Positions 28,596 through 38,080 of a stretch of DNA of 64,000 bases are shown piece by piece. Origin of the DNA: Psychrosphaera algicola (lineage in GTDB: Bacteria; Pseudomonadota; Gammaproteobacteria; Enterobacterales; Alteromonadaceae); NCBI RefSeq assembly GCF_028401425.1, contig NZ_JAQOMS010000002.1, forward strand, positions 3,658,001-3,722,000, read 5' to 3'. The notes below the pieces were generated by a model. It saw only the letters and a program-made list of their open reading frames with translations, did no database searches and was not told the origin of the DNA. Position numbers and translations under genes: made by a program. The first letter of the stretch is position 1, and every line of letters begins with the position of its first letter.

Positions 28596-29200
28596 TTAAT
28601 AATATTCGCCGAGGCCCGCGAGGATGTTAGTTGTTGCAATCGAAGACAATATTAGCCCCATAACTCGACTAATAACGCTTGCGCCACTCTTGCCAACAAC
28701 CTTGTTTATAAACCCTGCAAGTAACATAAAAATGTAAGTGATAAGTAAAACCGACAACATAACCATTGCAGTTTGCGTTTGTTCCCAAATCGAATAAACC
28801 GAATTTTTAGTTAGTAACACCGCTGCTAACATTGCCCCTGGACTGGCTATCGACGGCACAGCTAATGGGAATATTGCCGTTTCTTTGTGGGAGTCCTGTA
28901 GTAGTTTTATTTCTTCATCAGGTTTGCTGTCGCCAAAGATCATATTTAATGCAAATAAAAACAAAACAATTCCCCTGAGATTTGAAAAGCGGGAAGTGGT
29001 ATGGCTAAGGCGGTTAGTACAATTTCGCCCACCATTAGAAAGAACATAAGGACACAGGCGGAGACGATAGTGGCAAGCAAAGCGACACGGCGTCTGGTCT
29101 TTTGATCATATTGTTCGGTGACCGCAATAAATACTGGGATGGTTCCGATGGGGTCGATAACAGCAAAAAATGTAATAAATACGGCAATAAAATCTATCAT
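28596..29200 (-). CDS. MarC family (UPF0056) membrane protein, one frameshift
   Basis: An inner-membrane protein of about 201 residues with six hydrophobic segments. The start FIAVFITFFAVIDPIGTIPVF and the PLAVPSIASPGAM repeat are typical of the MarC/UPF0056 family, which was once linked to multiple antibiotic resistance but has no settled function. The frame breaks after AFQISG, in the G run at about 28973-28976; adding one G gives GIVLFLFALNMIFG. It converges on the tRNA gene. Confidence 0.9.
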
Positions 29201-29328
29201 TTAAAGTTGCTCCAATTTAAGAGAATTGAGAAGTAGTCGATGTCATTACCGGCATCGATTTAAGGATCATCATTTCAACCATGTAGATGGTTTGAAAAGA
29301 GTAATAAGTGATCTCTTGGTTGATAAGG

Positions 29329-29694
29329 CTATGCTAAATACGCTTTGATTAAACATATTGTACTCACTATTAAAAAAGCGATCCAAGATAAATGTTTGCC
29401 TTTAGTGAACCAAATTGCGAGTAAGGCACTGAGTAGAAACACAACACCAATGACCTTGAGGGTAAAAACGTCACCTGTAGAAGCGTTATGTAAAATAGCC
29501 GCAAATCCCAGTGCGGCGACCGACATAATATGCCAACAAAAACGTAGCGTACCTTTTGTGAATTGATCACTGCCAAAAAGGTGTGGGATATTATCGCGTT
29601 TAAACAACCTCATTAGAATGTATTTTTCACCAAGGTATGAATGTACAAAAGCAATTAAAATCAAAATAATTGATGCGACTAAAATCACAGACAT
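29329..29694 (-). CDS. Four-helix membrane protein of unknown function
   Basis: A 121-residue protein with four hydrophobic segments (residues about 3-19, 50-66, 77-93 and 100-118) separated by short loops, one of them basic (ILMRLFKRDN). A HSYLGEKYI motif follows the first helix. It does not match a family I know with confidence. Intact; the gene stands between marC and a basic small protein, on the same strand as both. Confidence 0.65.
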   Translation of the reverse strand: MSVILVASIILILIAFVHSYLGEKYILMRLFKRDNIPHLFGSDQFTKGTLRFCWHIMSVAALGFAAILHNASTGDVFTLKVIGVVFLLSALLAIWFTKGKHLSWIAFLIVSTICLIKAYLA

Positions 29695-29818
29695 ACTCCT
29701 GAGTGATGGAGGTTATAAAAATAATTCGTGATCACCGACGCAGTTGAAAAAGCGCAAGCAACACAACAATTGCATTAAATATCGATAAGTGAATAGCACA
29801 GCTATACCAATTAAAATG

Positions 29819-30010
29819 TTAACGTTGTTTTAACTCAAGCCAAACAGCTATTCGCTCTCTACATTGCCACCTTAGTGTTGTATCATCTTGACTAATTTCA
29901 TCTTGAGGTTCTTCTTTTGCCTTTGCTTTTAGTAGACGTTTTTCTTCTTTCTTTTTCTTTTTAGCGAGTTCTTTTTGGCGCTTTTCGTAAGCGTAGTTTT
30001 GCTTAGCCAT
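29819..30010 (-). CDS. Small lysine-rich protein
   Basis: A 63-residue protein with the start AKQNYAYEKRQKELAKKKKK, then an acidic segment (EEPQDEISQDD) and a basic end. Short proteins beginning with this Lys-rich helix occur widely in gammaproteobacteria and are uncharacterised. The last 20 residues (TTLRWQCRERIAVWLELKQR) look less typical and could reflect a frame error. Function unknown. Confidence 0.6.
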   Translation of the reverse strand: MAKQNYAYEKRQKELAKKKKKEEKRLLKAKAKEEPQDEISQDDTTLRWQCRERIAVWLELKQR

Positions 30011-30266
30011 GGTATCGTTCTCTCATTACTTGAATAGCAGTACCTTTAGAATACGATATTTTTCAAACGATTACGCAGATGATTACTTTTAAAAGCCAAA
30101 AATATGCTCTTACCCTAAATATCTTTGGGGTAATGTCTTAAAAAACTACGCAATAATACAAAAATAGTGTTCATTTATGTTTATACAAACTGAGGTGGTT
30201 TTAATTTATTAAAACATTTAAATATTATAGGGTTATGGAATTTCGTGGTCGTTAAGGGGCGATCTT

Positions 30267-30294
30267 TTGAAAGTTGAAAGTTGAAAGTTGAAAG
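30267..30294. repeat. 7-bp tandem repeat (TTGAAAG x4)
   Basis: Four exact copies of TTGAAAG within an otherwise featureless 419-base intergenic stretch (30011-30429). The period is not a multiple of three and no ORF crosses it. I see no gene in the rest of that stretch. Such arrays can vary in copy number between strains. Confidence 0.85.
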
Positions 30295-30429
30295 TTTAAA
30301 GATAAGATCTGGGTTCATTTAATTGCAAATATAAAATGCTCTGGCCGCAGGAAAGCGAGCATACACTTAGCCGGTAATAAAGCAGACATGGTTTGTGTTG
30401 CTACTAGGTTGTGTTTCTAAATTGGGCAC

Positions 30430-30699
30430 TTAAAAGAGCGCTACGAGCCAGTCGAAAGTTAAAACGGTTGTAAATACTTTAAGCGCGATAAGTCCAATTG
30501 TGGAAATAATGATTAAGAATTTAACTCTGCGGCTTTTTAGATTATTCCAATACAATAACTTTGCACCGAATTCCCGCTTAATTTGTTCAACTGAATTTTT
30601 CACATATTCCTGCTTTAACGTAGTGATCAATGATAAATAGTTCTTATTAAAAAGGGGCAATGACTTTAACAAAGTTACTGTGCTTGTTTTTATTACCAC
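30430..30699 (-). CDS. Possible small membrane-anchored protein
   Basis: An 89-residue ORF with a GTG start. The first 55 residues are polar and basic (SLITTLKQEYVKNSVEQIKR) and the last 30 form a hydrophobic helix (FLIIISTIGLIALKVF) with a short tail, suggesting a C-terminally anchored cytoplasmic protein. There is no clear ribosome site and no family match, so the coding call is tentative. Confidence 0.4.
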   Translation of the reverse strand: MVIKTSTVTLLKSLPLFNKNYLSLITTLKQEYVKNSVEQIKREFGAKLLYWNNLKSRRVKFLIIISTIGLIALKVFTTVLTFDWLVALF

Positions 30700-30801
30700 A
30701 TTCTCTTTTTTGTTGGTTTCTTCGTAACTGTAATTCAGTAGGTTATTTTTATAAACTGATTTTTACCAACAGAATCGAATAGTGCGCCCCATTGATGAAA
30801 A

Positions 30802-31224
30802 CTAACATTTAATTTTGTTTAATAAATGTAACAACATATCTATTTCTGACTCGTCAAGTAACGAAAAAGCCGATGTACAACTGTGGACAAAAGTAACATA
30901 AGCGTCGTTATATAAGGTGCGACCGACATCGGAAAGTCCAACTAAACTTTGACGAGCATCACGTGGATTTGCCAACTTTTCCGTTATATTATTTTTTTCC
31001 ATTGGCGCGAGTAGGCGAGTGACACCTGAAGCCGTAAGGCCTACCGCATCAGCGAGGGCGATTCTGCTCATGTTACCCGTTGCTGAGGATGCAAGCTTAT
31101 GCATGATAACAAATTCTGTCGTACTTATACCATGAACGCTTAATCCACCATCGAGCCGTTTATTTAGCAGCGTGCTTACATAGCCTTGTTCTAACATTAA
31201 GGTAACGATTTTTTTAGAGTTCAT
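30802..31224 (-). CDS. MarR-family transcriptional regulator
   Basis: A 140-residue winged-helix protein. The helix-turn-helix is NMSRIALADAVGLTASGVTRLLAPMEKNNITEK, followed by the wing NPRDARQSLVGLSDVG, a variant of the MarR DxR motif. The N-terminal STTEFVIMHKLASS matches the family. It is divergent from the tlpA-DUF4266-DUF3570-apbE cassette, with about 210 bases between, so it might regulate that cassette; this is positional inference only. Intact. Confidence 0.85.
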   Translation of the reverse strand: MNSKKIVTLMLEQGYVSTLLNKRLDGGLSVHGISTTEFVIMHKLASSATGNMSRIALADAVGLTASGVTRLLAPMEKNNITEKLANPRDARQSLVGLSDVGRTLYNDAYVTFVHSCTSAFSLLDESEIDMLLHLLNKIKC

Positions 31225-31436
31225 ATTTTAACCTCTTAGCAATGTGTGTTTGTATTTAATTGCAATATGCTTGATAAATCAAGTATATTGCAAGTTATTT
31301 TTGAAGCCATTAGATGAAGTCAGGAGTAGTATGTGTCTAGGGAAATGCGAAAGTAATAATATTAATTTAATAATTAAGCACCCTAAACTGATAAAATCCG
31401 CTAGAGTTAAATTAGACGTTTATGTTTTGGACCGTT

Positions 31437-31919
31437 ATGACTAAATCTTTACTAAGTTGTTCCACGTTATTTTTATTGATATTTAGTTTAGCAGTAACTG
31501 CTTTGGAGCAACCTAAAGCGTTGAATGATCCGCAGGCTCAACTGCAACAACTGTTAGAGCAAAATAAAGGGAAAGTTATTTATCTCGACTTCTGGGCGTC
31601 GTGGTGTATTCCTTGTCGACGCTCTTTTCCTTGGATGAATCAAATTAAATCAGATTTTGGTGCTGAGTCATTTACAGTTATCAGTGTTAACCTCGACGAA
31701 GAACGTCAACTTGCCGACGAGTTTCTACTTCAAAACACCGCTAACTTTGCTGTAGTTTTTAATCCAACGGGCAGCATCGCTGAGCAGTATAAAATTTTAG
31801 GCATGCCAAGCAGTTTCATTATCGACAAAACGGGTCAATTTCGTTTTGCTCACACTGGTTTTTTTAGCAATAAACAAGACCAATATGAATTGCAAATTAA
31901 GCAATTGTTAACTGAATAG
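31437..31919 (+). CDS. TlpA-like exported thioredoxin-fold protein
   Basis: About 160 residues. ATG 31437 begins a signal peptide (TKSLLSCSTLFLLIFSLAVTA) cut before LEQPK. The thioredoxin fold has YLDFWASWCIPCRRSFPWMN with active-site CIPC, SVNLDEERQLADEF and the cis-Pro loop ILGMPSSFIID. It should act as a periplasmic disulfide reductase. It heads a four-gene cassette with DUF4266, DUF3570 and ApbE and may keep the Cys-rich DUF4266 protein reduced. Intact. Confidence 0.88.
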   Translation: MTKSLLSCSTLFLLIFSLAVTALEQPKALNDPQAQLQQLLEQNKGKVIYLDFWASWCIPCRRSFPWMNQIKSDFGAESFTVISVNLDEERQLADEFLLQNTANFAVVFNPTGSIAEQYKILGMPSSFIIDKTGQFRFAHTGFFSNKQDQYELQIKQLLTE

Positions 31920-31986
31920 AACGCCTAGCAATAAATTAGAAAACTCAACCGTGGTTTGAGAAAAAGAATCGAAAGGAGTGAACACA

Positions 31987-32211
31987 TTGCCGTTTCAAGT
32001 TCGTAAATTACTTCTGGTTATAGTGGTATTGCATGTTTCTGCGTGCAGTTCGTTGGGTGTTAAACCTTGGGAGCGAAACCTATTAGCTAAAAAGCAAATG
32101 GCGTTAACATCGTCACCGATTAATGCGGCTCTGGATGATCATATTTATTTTAGTAAAGAGGCATCGAGTGGCGGTCGTGGATTTGCCGGTGGTGGTTGCG
32201 GATGCAATTGA
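31987..32211 (+). CDS. DUF4266 lipoprotein with Gly/Cys-rich C-terminus
   Basis: A 74-residue lipoprotein. TTG 31987 is chosen because an AAAGGAG ribosome site ends eight bases before it; a GTG at 31978 would overlap that site. The hydrophobic leader ends in VSAC, a lipobox. The mature part carries GVKPWERNLLA, DDHIYFSKEASSGG and ends in GGGCGCN. This is the pattern of DUF4266, a family always short and typically encoded beside DUF3570. The terminal Gly/Cys motif is likely to bind metal or be modified; function is not known. The stop overlaps the next gene by ten bases. Confidence 0.88.
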   Translation: MPFQVRKLLLVIVVLHVSACSSLGVKPWERNLLAKKQMALTSSPINAALDDHIYFSKEASSGGRGFAGGGCGCN

Positions 32212-33507
32212 ATAAATCCTTAAGTTTTTCTGCCGCCTTATCAGCGGCGGCTAGCGCATTATTAGTTGCGCCAGTAACGTCAGTTAAGGCAGAAGAAAGT
32301 AATGCTTGGAAACTCGACTCAGCTGTAATGTATTACGGAGAAACCGACCGAGTTCAAGCGGTCGAAGTTATTGTTGGTGGTAAAAAGAATTTGAAGACGG
32401 TCACTTTTTGGATCTGAAATTTACCTTCGATACGCTAACTGGCGCATCGGCAACCGGCGCGGTGGCGCAACCCAATATTCAGTCCTTTACGCGGCCATCC
32501 GGTAATGGAAGATACACAGTTTCGGCAAATGAAACGCCTCTGGACGATACGTTCAAAGATACACGTGTGCAACTTAATGCTCAGTGGACACAGCCACTTA
32601 AAGGAGAGTATACATTAAGCACTGGGGCTCATTTATCAAAAGAATATGATTATTTGTCATTGGGGATAAATGCTGGATTAGCACGAGAATTTAATCAAAA
32701 AATACGACGGTATCGGCAGGCCTGTCTTTAGGTCAAGACACGATAACGCCGGAAGGTGGGTTGCCAATTCCACTTTATGAAATGCCTCATTATATTAACT
32801 CGCCAAATGGTCAGCCAAATAATACCGAGGGCTCGAGTAGTGACTTTGACGCGAGTCGCGATCGTAGTTCAGATTCTAAGCAAATTGTCGATCTATTGTT
32901 TGGGGTAACTCAGGTGATAAATAGACGATTTATTACCCAATTTAATTACTCTTATTCTAATGTTGATGGTTACCAAACGGACCCATTTAAAGTCGTGAGT
33001 GTCGTCGACGAAAACGGTGTAACCCTCAATAATATCTACGAATCTCGACCTGATAAACGTCAAAAAAACAGTGTGTACGCTCAAGGAAAATATCACCTAA
33101 GTAAGTCAGTTGTTGACGTGTCTTATCGCTATTTTTGGGATGACTGGGGAATAAAATCAAATTCAATCGACGCTAAATATTGGATGCCTATGGGCAAAGG
33201 GTATTTAGAGCCACACATTCGTTATTATCAACAAGACGAAGCTGATTTCTATCAACCTTTTGTGACACAGCAACCTGAGGTTGATTCTAATGTCAGTGCC
33301 GATTATCGCATTGGCAAACTGACAGGTCTAACATTAGGGCTCAGCTATGGATTTCCGTTAAATAACGGTCATGAGATCTCTTTTCGTGCAGAGTTATATC
33401 GCCAAAAAGTAACAGATCCAGGAGTGAATAACATTGGCGTCATTAATCAACTTGATATTTTTCCGGATGTAGACGCGGTCATTTTTCAAACCAATTATTC
33501 GTTTTGA
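32202..33507 (+). CDS. DUF3570 outer-membrane beta-barrel protein, two frameshifts
   Basis: About 435 residues. ATG 32202 starts inside the DUF4266 gene. A signal peptide (SFSAALSAAASALLVAP) precedes KAEESNAWKLDSAVMYYGETDRVQAVE. The body is a series of alternating amphipathic strands (RYTVSANETPLDDTF, YSYSNVDGYQTDP, KQIVDLLFGVTQVI, YLEPHIRYYQQDEA) ending with F (FQTNYSF), as for outer-membrane barrels. Frames slip near 32383 (before EFEDGHFLDLKF) and in the A run near 32696 (before NTTVSAGLSLGQD), each restored by one base. It is the usual partner of DUF4266. The molecular role is unknown. Confidence 0.87.
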
Positions 33508-34502
33508 GCGAATGGTTAAAAGCCATATTTACAAGCAACATGAAAGACCAAAAAATCGATAAACGTACATTTAAAATAAGCCAGCGGCCAAACGGTTTAG
33601 CCATTTTGTTCAACGCAATGGCTAGCCCCTGCGAGGTGTTAATAGAAACTGACGATTTTAATGAAACAGGCCGTATTGCTAAATTAATATGCGAACGTAC
33701 GTGGCAAATTGAAGATAAATTCAGTCGATATAACCCATTAAGTATTGTTAGCAAGATTAATAACTCAAACAACAAACCTGTAGCAATAGACCCTGAAACC
33801 TACAGGTTATTACAGTTTTCCCATTCATGTTTTCAGATAAGTGGTGGTTTGTTTGACATCACTTCCGGAATTTTACGACAAGTTTGGACTTTTGATGGCA
33901 GTGATAAAATCCCTAAAAAATCGGACGTTAATCGGTTGGTAAAAAGTATTGGTTGGCAACATGTAAAGTGGGATGAGTCGTCGATTACTTTGCCTAACAA
34001 TATGGAAATAGATTTAGGTGGCATTGGCAAAGAATACGCTGTAGATGTAGCCGTTCAGTTGCTCAGAGCCGAAACACCGTACTCTGCTTTAGTTAATTTT
34101 GGTGGTGATATTGCCGTTACAAATCAACCGAAGTTTGACCCAGCACCGCAACAGCAATTACACCAAAATAAAACAATAAATAGGGTAAAAACGGCTCACC
34201 CTTGGCATATCGCTATTGAACTGGGCGACAAACAAACATCAGATTTAACGACAATTGAACTAACTACAGGAGCAATCGCCACAAGTGGTGATGCCAATCG
34301 ATATCTAGTAAAAGATGGTCAACGTTACTGTCATATATTAAATCCAAAGACTGGCTGGCCGGTTGCTGGGGGACCGAGTTCAGTAACGGTCGCTGCGCCA
34401 ACATGTATCGAAGCCGGCATCGCGGCTACGATAGCAATGCTGAAGGGGAATTCTGCGAAAGCTTTTTTAACTGAGAATCAAATTCAGCATTGGATTTATT
34501 GA
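33504..34502 (+). CDS. apbE: FAD:protein FMN transferase (ApbE family)
   Basis: A 332-residue ApbE/Ftp-type protein that attaches FMN to Thr or Ser of exported redox proteins, using FAD. Motifs: FNAMASPCEVLIET, QIEDKFSRYNP, IDLGGIGKEYAVD, VNFGGDIAV, TTGAIATSGDANRYL and HILNPKTGWP with the metal site. No classical signal peptide is visible at its start, so an internal start or cytoplasmic or anchored form is possible. The stop at 34502 follows QHWIY; the next frame continues for some 20 residues, so the C-terminus may be frameshifted. It overlaps DUF3570 by four bases. No obvious FMN-acceptor protein is encoded nearby. Confidence 0.9.
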   Translation: MSEWLKAIFTSNMKDQKIDKRTFKISQRPNGLAILFNAMASPCEVLIETDDFNETGRIAKLICERTWQIEDKFSRYNPLSIVSKINNSNNKPVAIDPETYRLLQFSHSCFQISGGLFDITSGILRQVWTFDGSDKIPKKSDVNRLVKSIGWQHVKWDESSITLPNNMEIDLGGIGKEYAVDVAVQLLRAETPYSALVNFGGDIAVTNQPKFDPAPQQQLHQNKTINRVKTAHPWHIAIELGDKQTSDLTTIELTTGAIATSGDANRYLVKDGQRYCHILNPKTGWPVAGGPSSVTVAAPTCIEAGIAATIAMLKGNSAKAFLTENQIQHWIY

Positions 34503-34560
34503 TCAAACTAACATTATTCAAGGCAACCAAACTGTCTCAACAGCTCAATACGTCGAGGGT

Positions 34561-35060
34561 TTAATAAGCGCCAGCGGCGTATGTCAACTCATAACTGTGG
34601 CTATATATTTCAAGAATATTGCCAAACGGGTCTTCCATATAGATCATTCGGTATGGCTTTTCATCTGGGTAATAATAGCGCGGCGCTGCCATTCGTTTTT
34701 TCCGCCAGCGTCGACAATTTTTTCAACAAGTTCTTCTAAATTAGGATCTTGCACACAAAAATGGAATACGCCTGTTTTCCAATACTCAAAATTGTCTTCT
34801 GGTTGTTGTTGATTAACAAACTCAAACAATTCTACGCCAATGCGGTCGCCAGTAGATAGGTGCGCTATTTTAAATTTTTGCCAATTGGCACCAAATACAT
34901 CAGTACACATTTCACCAATTGGACTTTTGTCTTCCGTTATTTCAGTCGGCTCCATAATGAGATACCAACCTAAAACGTCGGTATAAAATTTAACGGCTTG
35001 CTCTAAATTAGGTACTGAAATTCCAATGTGTGAAAACGTTCTTGGATAAGGTTTAGTCAT
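34561..35060 (-). CDS. VOC-family protein, one frameshift
   Basis: A single VOC module of about 166 residues. ATG 35060 has AAAGGA upstream; the product begins TKPYPRTFSHIGISVPNLEQAVKFY with a metal His. A GVFHFCVQDPNLEELV segment gives a second His. The frame slips in the A run at about 34697-34702, and adding one A continues with RMAAPRYYYPDEKPYRM and YMEDPFGNILEIYSHSYE, the usual VOC ending with a metal Glu. The stop is TAA 34561-34563. It is divergent from a LysR gene, which probably controls it. Substrate unknown. Confidence 0.85.
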
Positions 35061-35153
35061 GTTTTTTCCTTTATTCATTTGATGGTTAAACTATACCGCC
35101 AGTGTTAAAGTATAAAAAATTATCGATTGTTATATTTATGAGTATATTTTGTA

Positions 35154-36032
35154 ATGATTAATCAAACTTGGTTAAATACGTTTTGCACATTGGTTGAGGT
35201 AGGGCACTTTACCAAAACGGCAGAGAATCTTTTTATGACCCAGTCTGGTGTTAGCCAGCATATAAAAAAATTAGAAAACCAACTTGGTGTAGCCTTGTTA
35301 ATAAGGCATGGCAAGTCGTTTTCGCTAACGAATGCCGGAGAGCAACTTCATAAACGCGGAAGAGAATTACTTAATTCTTTGCAAGAATTAGAGGGGTGAT
35401 CAAATTTGACGAGCAATACGAAGGTAAAGTTAAAATTTCATCGCCGGGTAGCATTGGTCTAAAACTATACCCCCATTTGCTCAACATTCAGCAAGTACAT
35501 CCAAAGTTGGTAATGGACTATACGTTTGCGCCGAATAAAAACATTGAGCAAAACTTATTAGAGCGAAAAATCGATTTAGGCCTGCTGACCGAACTCAGCG
35601 ATTCAAGTCGGTTAGTGAGTAAAAAATCGCAAATGAACCGTTGGTTTTAGTAACAGCAAGTGATGTCAAATCAATAGATTGGGGGTATTAATCGAGCTTG
35701 GGTTTATATCACATCCAGATGCAGCGCATCATGGCCGACTTCTCCTCAGTAAAAATTTTGAACAATTCGAAACCATAGAACAGTTTCAAATCAAGGGGTT
35801 TTCTAATCAAATAAGTCTTATTTTAGAACCGGTTAGCAAAGGATTCGGCTTTACCATTTTACCACTTTATGCAGCCAAGGCATTTTATCAACAAGACAAG
35901 ATTTACATTCATCAACTCGCCAAGCCTGTAGCCGAAAGTTTATTCCTGTGCACTAATCGACATTCCATAATGGCAAATCGAATTAAATTTATTAGCCAAG
36001 TGGTGACGACTTACCTTGAAAGCAGTGATTAA
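35154..36032 (+). CDS. LysR-family transcriptional regulator, three frameshifts
   Basis: About 293 residues. The N-terminal helix-turn-helix is NTFCTLVEVGHFTKTAENLFMTQSGVSQHIKKLE, standard for LysR. The effector domain starts GKVKISSPGSIGLKLYPHLL and includes SLILEPVSKGFGFTILPLYAAKAF. Frames slip at about 35392-35395 (G run), about 35622-35627 (A run, before IANEPLVLVTASDV) and about 35683-35687 (G run, before VLIELGFISHPD). All three are single-base losses. Divergent from the VOC gene with 93 bases between start codons, the usual LysR target geometry. Confidence 0.88.
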
Positions 36033-36179
36033 TATAATCAAAGGTTGTTATGCAACGCCTTGCTTAAATCTATATCTTCAGTACATTAGAATTTGGTGTA
36101 AGTAACATCAACTTAAATTTGATGGACATATTGAAGGAAAGTGATTACTTGTATTGATAACGGTTAATGGAAATTAGAA

Positions 36180-36596
36180 ATGTTAAATGCGAAAGCGAGT
36201 TGTCTGTGCGGTAACGTTAAGATTACCGCCAATGAAATAAATCCTAAATTCACGGTTTGTCATTGTGATTCCTGTCGAGTGTGGGGCGGTGCGCCATTTT
36301 TCGCGGTGCAGTGTGGCACAAATGTCGAATTTGAGGGTGAGAATAACATCACTATGTTTGATTCATCGAGTTGGGCATCGCGTGGTTTTTGTGCACAATG
36401 CGGTACGCATCTGTTTTATAAACTTAAAACAAGCGGTGAATATAATATGCCAGTCGGCTTCTTCCAAGATTTGACTGACTTAACCATGGATATGCAATAT
36501 TTTAGCGACCAACGGCCAGCTTATTATTGTTTTTCTAACCAAACCAAAGAAATGACAAAGGCTGAAATTATGGAATATTTCGCCAATAAAATATGA
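36180..36596 (+). CDS. GFA-family zinc protein
   Basis: A 138-residue protein of the GFA/CENP-V fold. Three Cys clusters are present: SCLCGNV near residue 9, CHCDSCRVWGGAPFF near residue 28 and FCAQCGTHLFY near residue 72, which bind one or two zinc ions. Family members include glutathione-dependent formaldehyde-activating enzyme but most are of unknown substrate. Intact, apparently monocistronic. Confidence 0.85.
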   Translation: MLNAKASCLCGNVKITANEINPKFTVCHCDSCRVWGGAPFFAVQCGTNVEFEGENNITMFDSSSWASRGFCAQCGTHLFYKLKTSGEYNMPVGFFQDLTDLTMDMQYFSDQRPAYYCFSNQTKEMTKAEIMEYFANKI

Positions 36597-36725
36597 CAAT
36601 CCATATTTTGTAGCGCGTAAAGTGTTTAATTCTTTTTTCTGTTTAGACCCATATTGATTTTTAGTTTTAGTAATATAGCTAGGTTGAAATAGAAATATTA
36701 TGCAATTGCAAAATAAGGCAAGCTA

Positions 36726-37604
36726 ATGATAATACTCCGCACTTTAATGACAATAATGATTAAAATTGTATTAGCTTGTCTGGCGATATTTGCAGGGATA
36801 TTCGCGGTTAAGTTTTTGTTGTTTCCAGCCGTCTATTTTATTTTTAACATGCAAAGTGGTCAGTTGAAAGTAGTAGAGCAGTTTACAACGCTCATGTTTA
36901 TCGGCTTGGGATATTACTTATATGTTAAATATTATGAAAAGCGCAGGCCTGACGAGCTAACGTTTAGAGCGAGTCACCTCTTTTACGGCGCAGTTTCCGG
37001 TGCGGCTTTGATCTCGGTAACTAGCTTATTGCTCTTTTATTTGGGCTATTATGAAGTTGTGTCGTTTCAGGGATTAGAGGGCATACCGATTGTAGGGAGT
37101 ACGATATTAGTCGCTGCAATGTTAGAAGAGTTTTTGTTTAGAGGTGTACTATTCCGTGTAATTGAAGCGCATGTTGGGACACTTTTCTCGTTGTCTTTTG
37201 TTGCAACCCTGTTTGGTCTGCTTCACCTCTTTAATGAAAATACGACCGTTGTAACCGCATTTTCTGTAACCCTACTCGGTGTTTTTTGGGGAGGGATTTA
37301 TGTATTAACGCGCAATATATGGGTTGTGGGGCTTAACCATGCGGCTTGGAACTTCTCAATTTTCTCTACGGGTATCCCCTTGTCTGGAAATGAAGATTGG
37401 CGTGCAGTTGCCCCTTTTGAAAGTATTTATAATGGACCTCTACTGTTAACTGGCGGTGAATTTGGGCCAGAAGATTCAATTATTAATATTATTGTTCTAC
37501 TTATTAGCGTTGTTGTAATATTTTATTTTGCACAAAAAATAAGGCTATTGTCGGCTTTGGCGAAAATACCACGTCGCCTAAGTTGGAAAAGGAGGTTTAG
37601 ATGA
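36726..37604 (+). CDS. CPBP-family intramembrane protease
   Basis: A 292-residue protein with about eight hydrophobic segments. The CPBP (Abi, CAAX-protease-like) motifs are in order: EEFLFRG (EExxxR), FGLLHLFNE (FxxxH) and GLNHAAWNF (HxxxN). Relatives process prenylated proteins in eukaryotes and serve in bacteriocin immunity or signalling in bacteria; the substrate here is unknown. Its stop overlaps the ybaK start by four bases (ATGA), so the two are co-translated. Intact. Confidence 0.87.
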   Translation: MIILRTLMTIMIKIVLACLAIFAGIFAVKFLLFPAVYFIFNMQSGQLKVVEQFTTLMFIGLGYYLYVKYYEKRRPDELTFRASHLFYGAVSGAALISVTSLLLFYLGYYEVVSFQGLEGIPIVGSTILVAAMLEEFLFRGVLFRVIEAHVGTLFSLSFVATLFGLLHLFNENTTVVTAFSVTLLGVFWGGIYVLTRNIWVVGLNHAAWNFSIFSTGIPLSGNEDWRAVAPFESIYNGPLLLTGGEFGPEDSIINIIVLLISVVVIFYFAQKIRLLSALAKIPRRLSWKRRFR

Positions 37605-38068
37605 CGCCTATGGAATTAATGTCGCAAAGAAAAACAAAATTGCACATACGATACACGAATACACACATGATGAATCGGTAAGGTCATATGGTTTAGAGGC
37701 GTCTGAAAAGCTTGGTATACCACAGGGGCAGGTATTTAAGACCTTAGTGGTCGCAACTGATAATAAAGAATTAGTCGTCTCAATTATTCCTGTATCAAGC
37801 AAATTGAGCATGAAGCTGATAGCTAAGGCTGTTGGTGTGAAAAAAGCAGTGATGGCGGATAAGTCTGATGTAGAACGTTCTACGGGCTATGTATTAGGTG
37901 GCGTCAGTCCGCTAGGTCAAAAAACGACTCAAAACCATAATCCATAGTGCTGCCCTAGATTATGAAACCATCTTTGTCAGCGCTGGGCGGAGAGGACTAG
38001 AAATAGAGTTGCGCCCAAATGATTTGGCGAAGCTGACATCTGGAAAATTTGCGGAGATCTGCCAGTGA
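37601..38068 (+). CDS. ybaK: Cys-tRNA(Pro) deacylase YbaK, two frameshifts
   Basis: Editing enzyme that hydrolyses Cys mischarged on tRNA-Pro. ATG 37601 after AAAAGGAGG starts MTPMEL; the frame slips near 37617 and continues VAKKNKIAHTIHEYTHDE, KLGIPQGQVFKTLVVATD, with the catalytic Lys, and ERSTGYVLGGVSPLGQK, the family signature. A second slip near 37922 leads to LKTIIHSAALDYETI and GRRGLEIELRPNDLAKL before TGA 38066-38068. Reconstructed length about 156 residues (E. coli 159). Coupled to the CPBP gene. Confidence 0.92.
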
Positions 38069-38080
38069 AAACTCGTTCCG

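Noticed and set aside
28378..29200. Genomic island integrated at tRNA-Arg
   Set aside because: No integrase, no duplicated tRNA 3' end and ordinary conserved genes (marC) next to it.
33504..34560. C-terminal extension of ApbE past 34502
   Set aside because: The next frame stays open for some residues, but nothing in it is recognisable as ApbE and the stop at 34502 gives a normal length, so the shorter form is kept.
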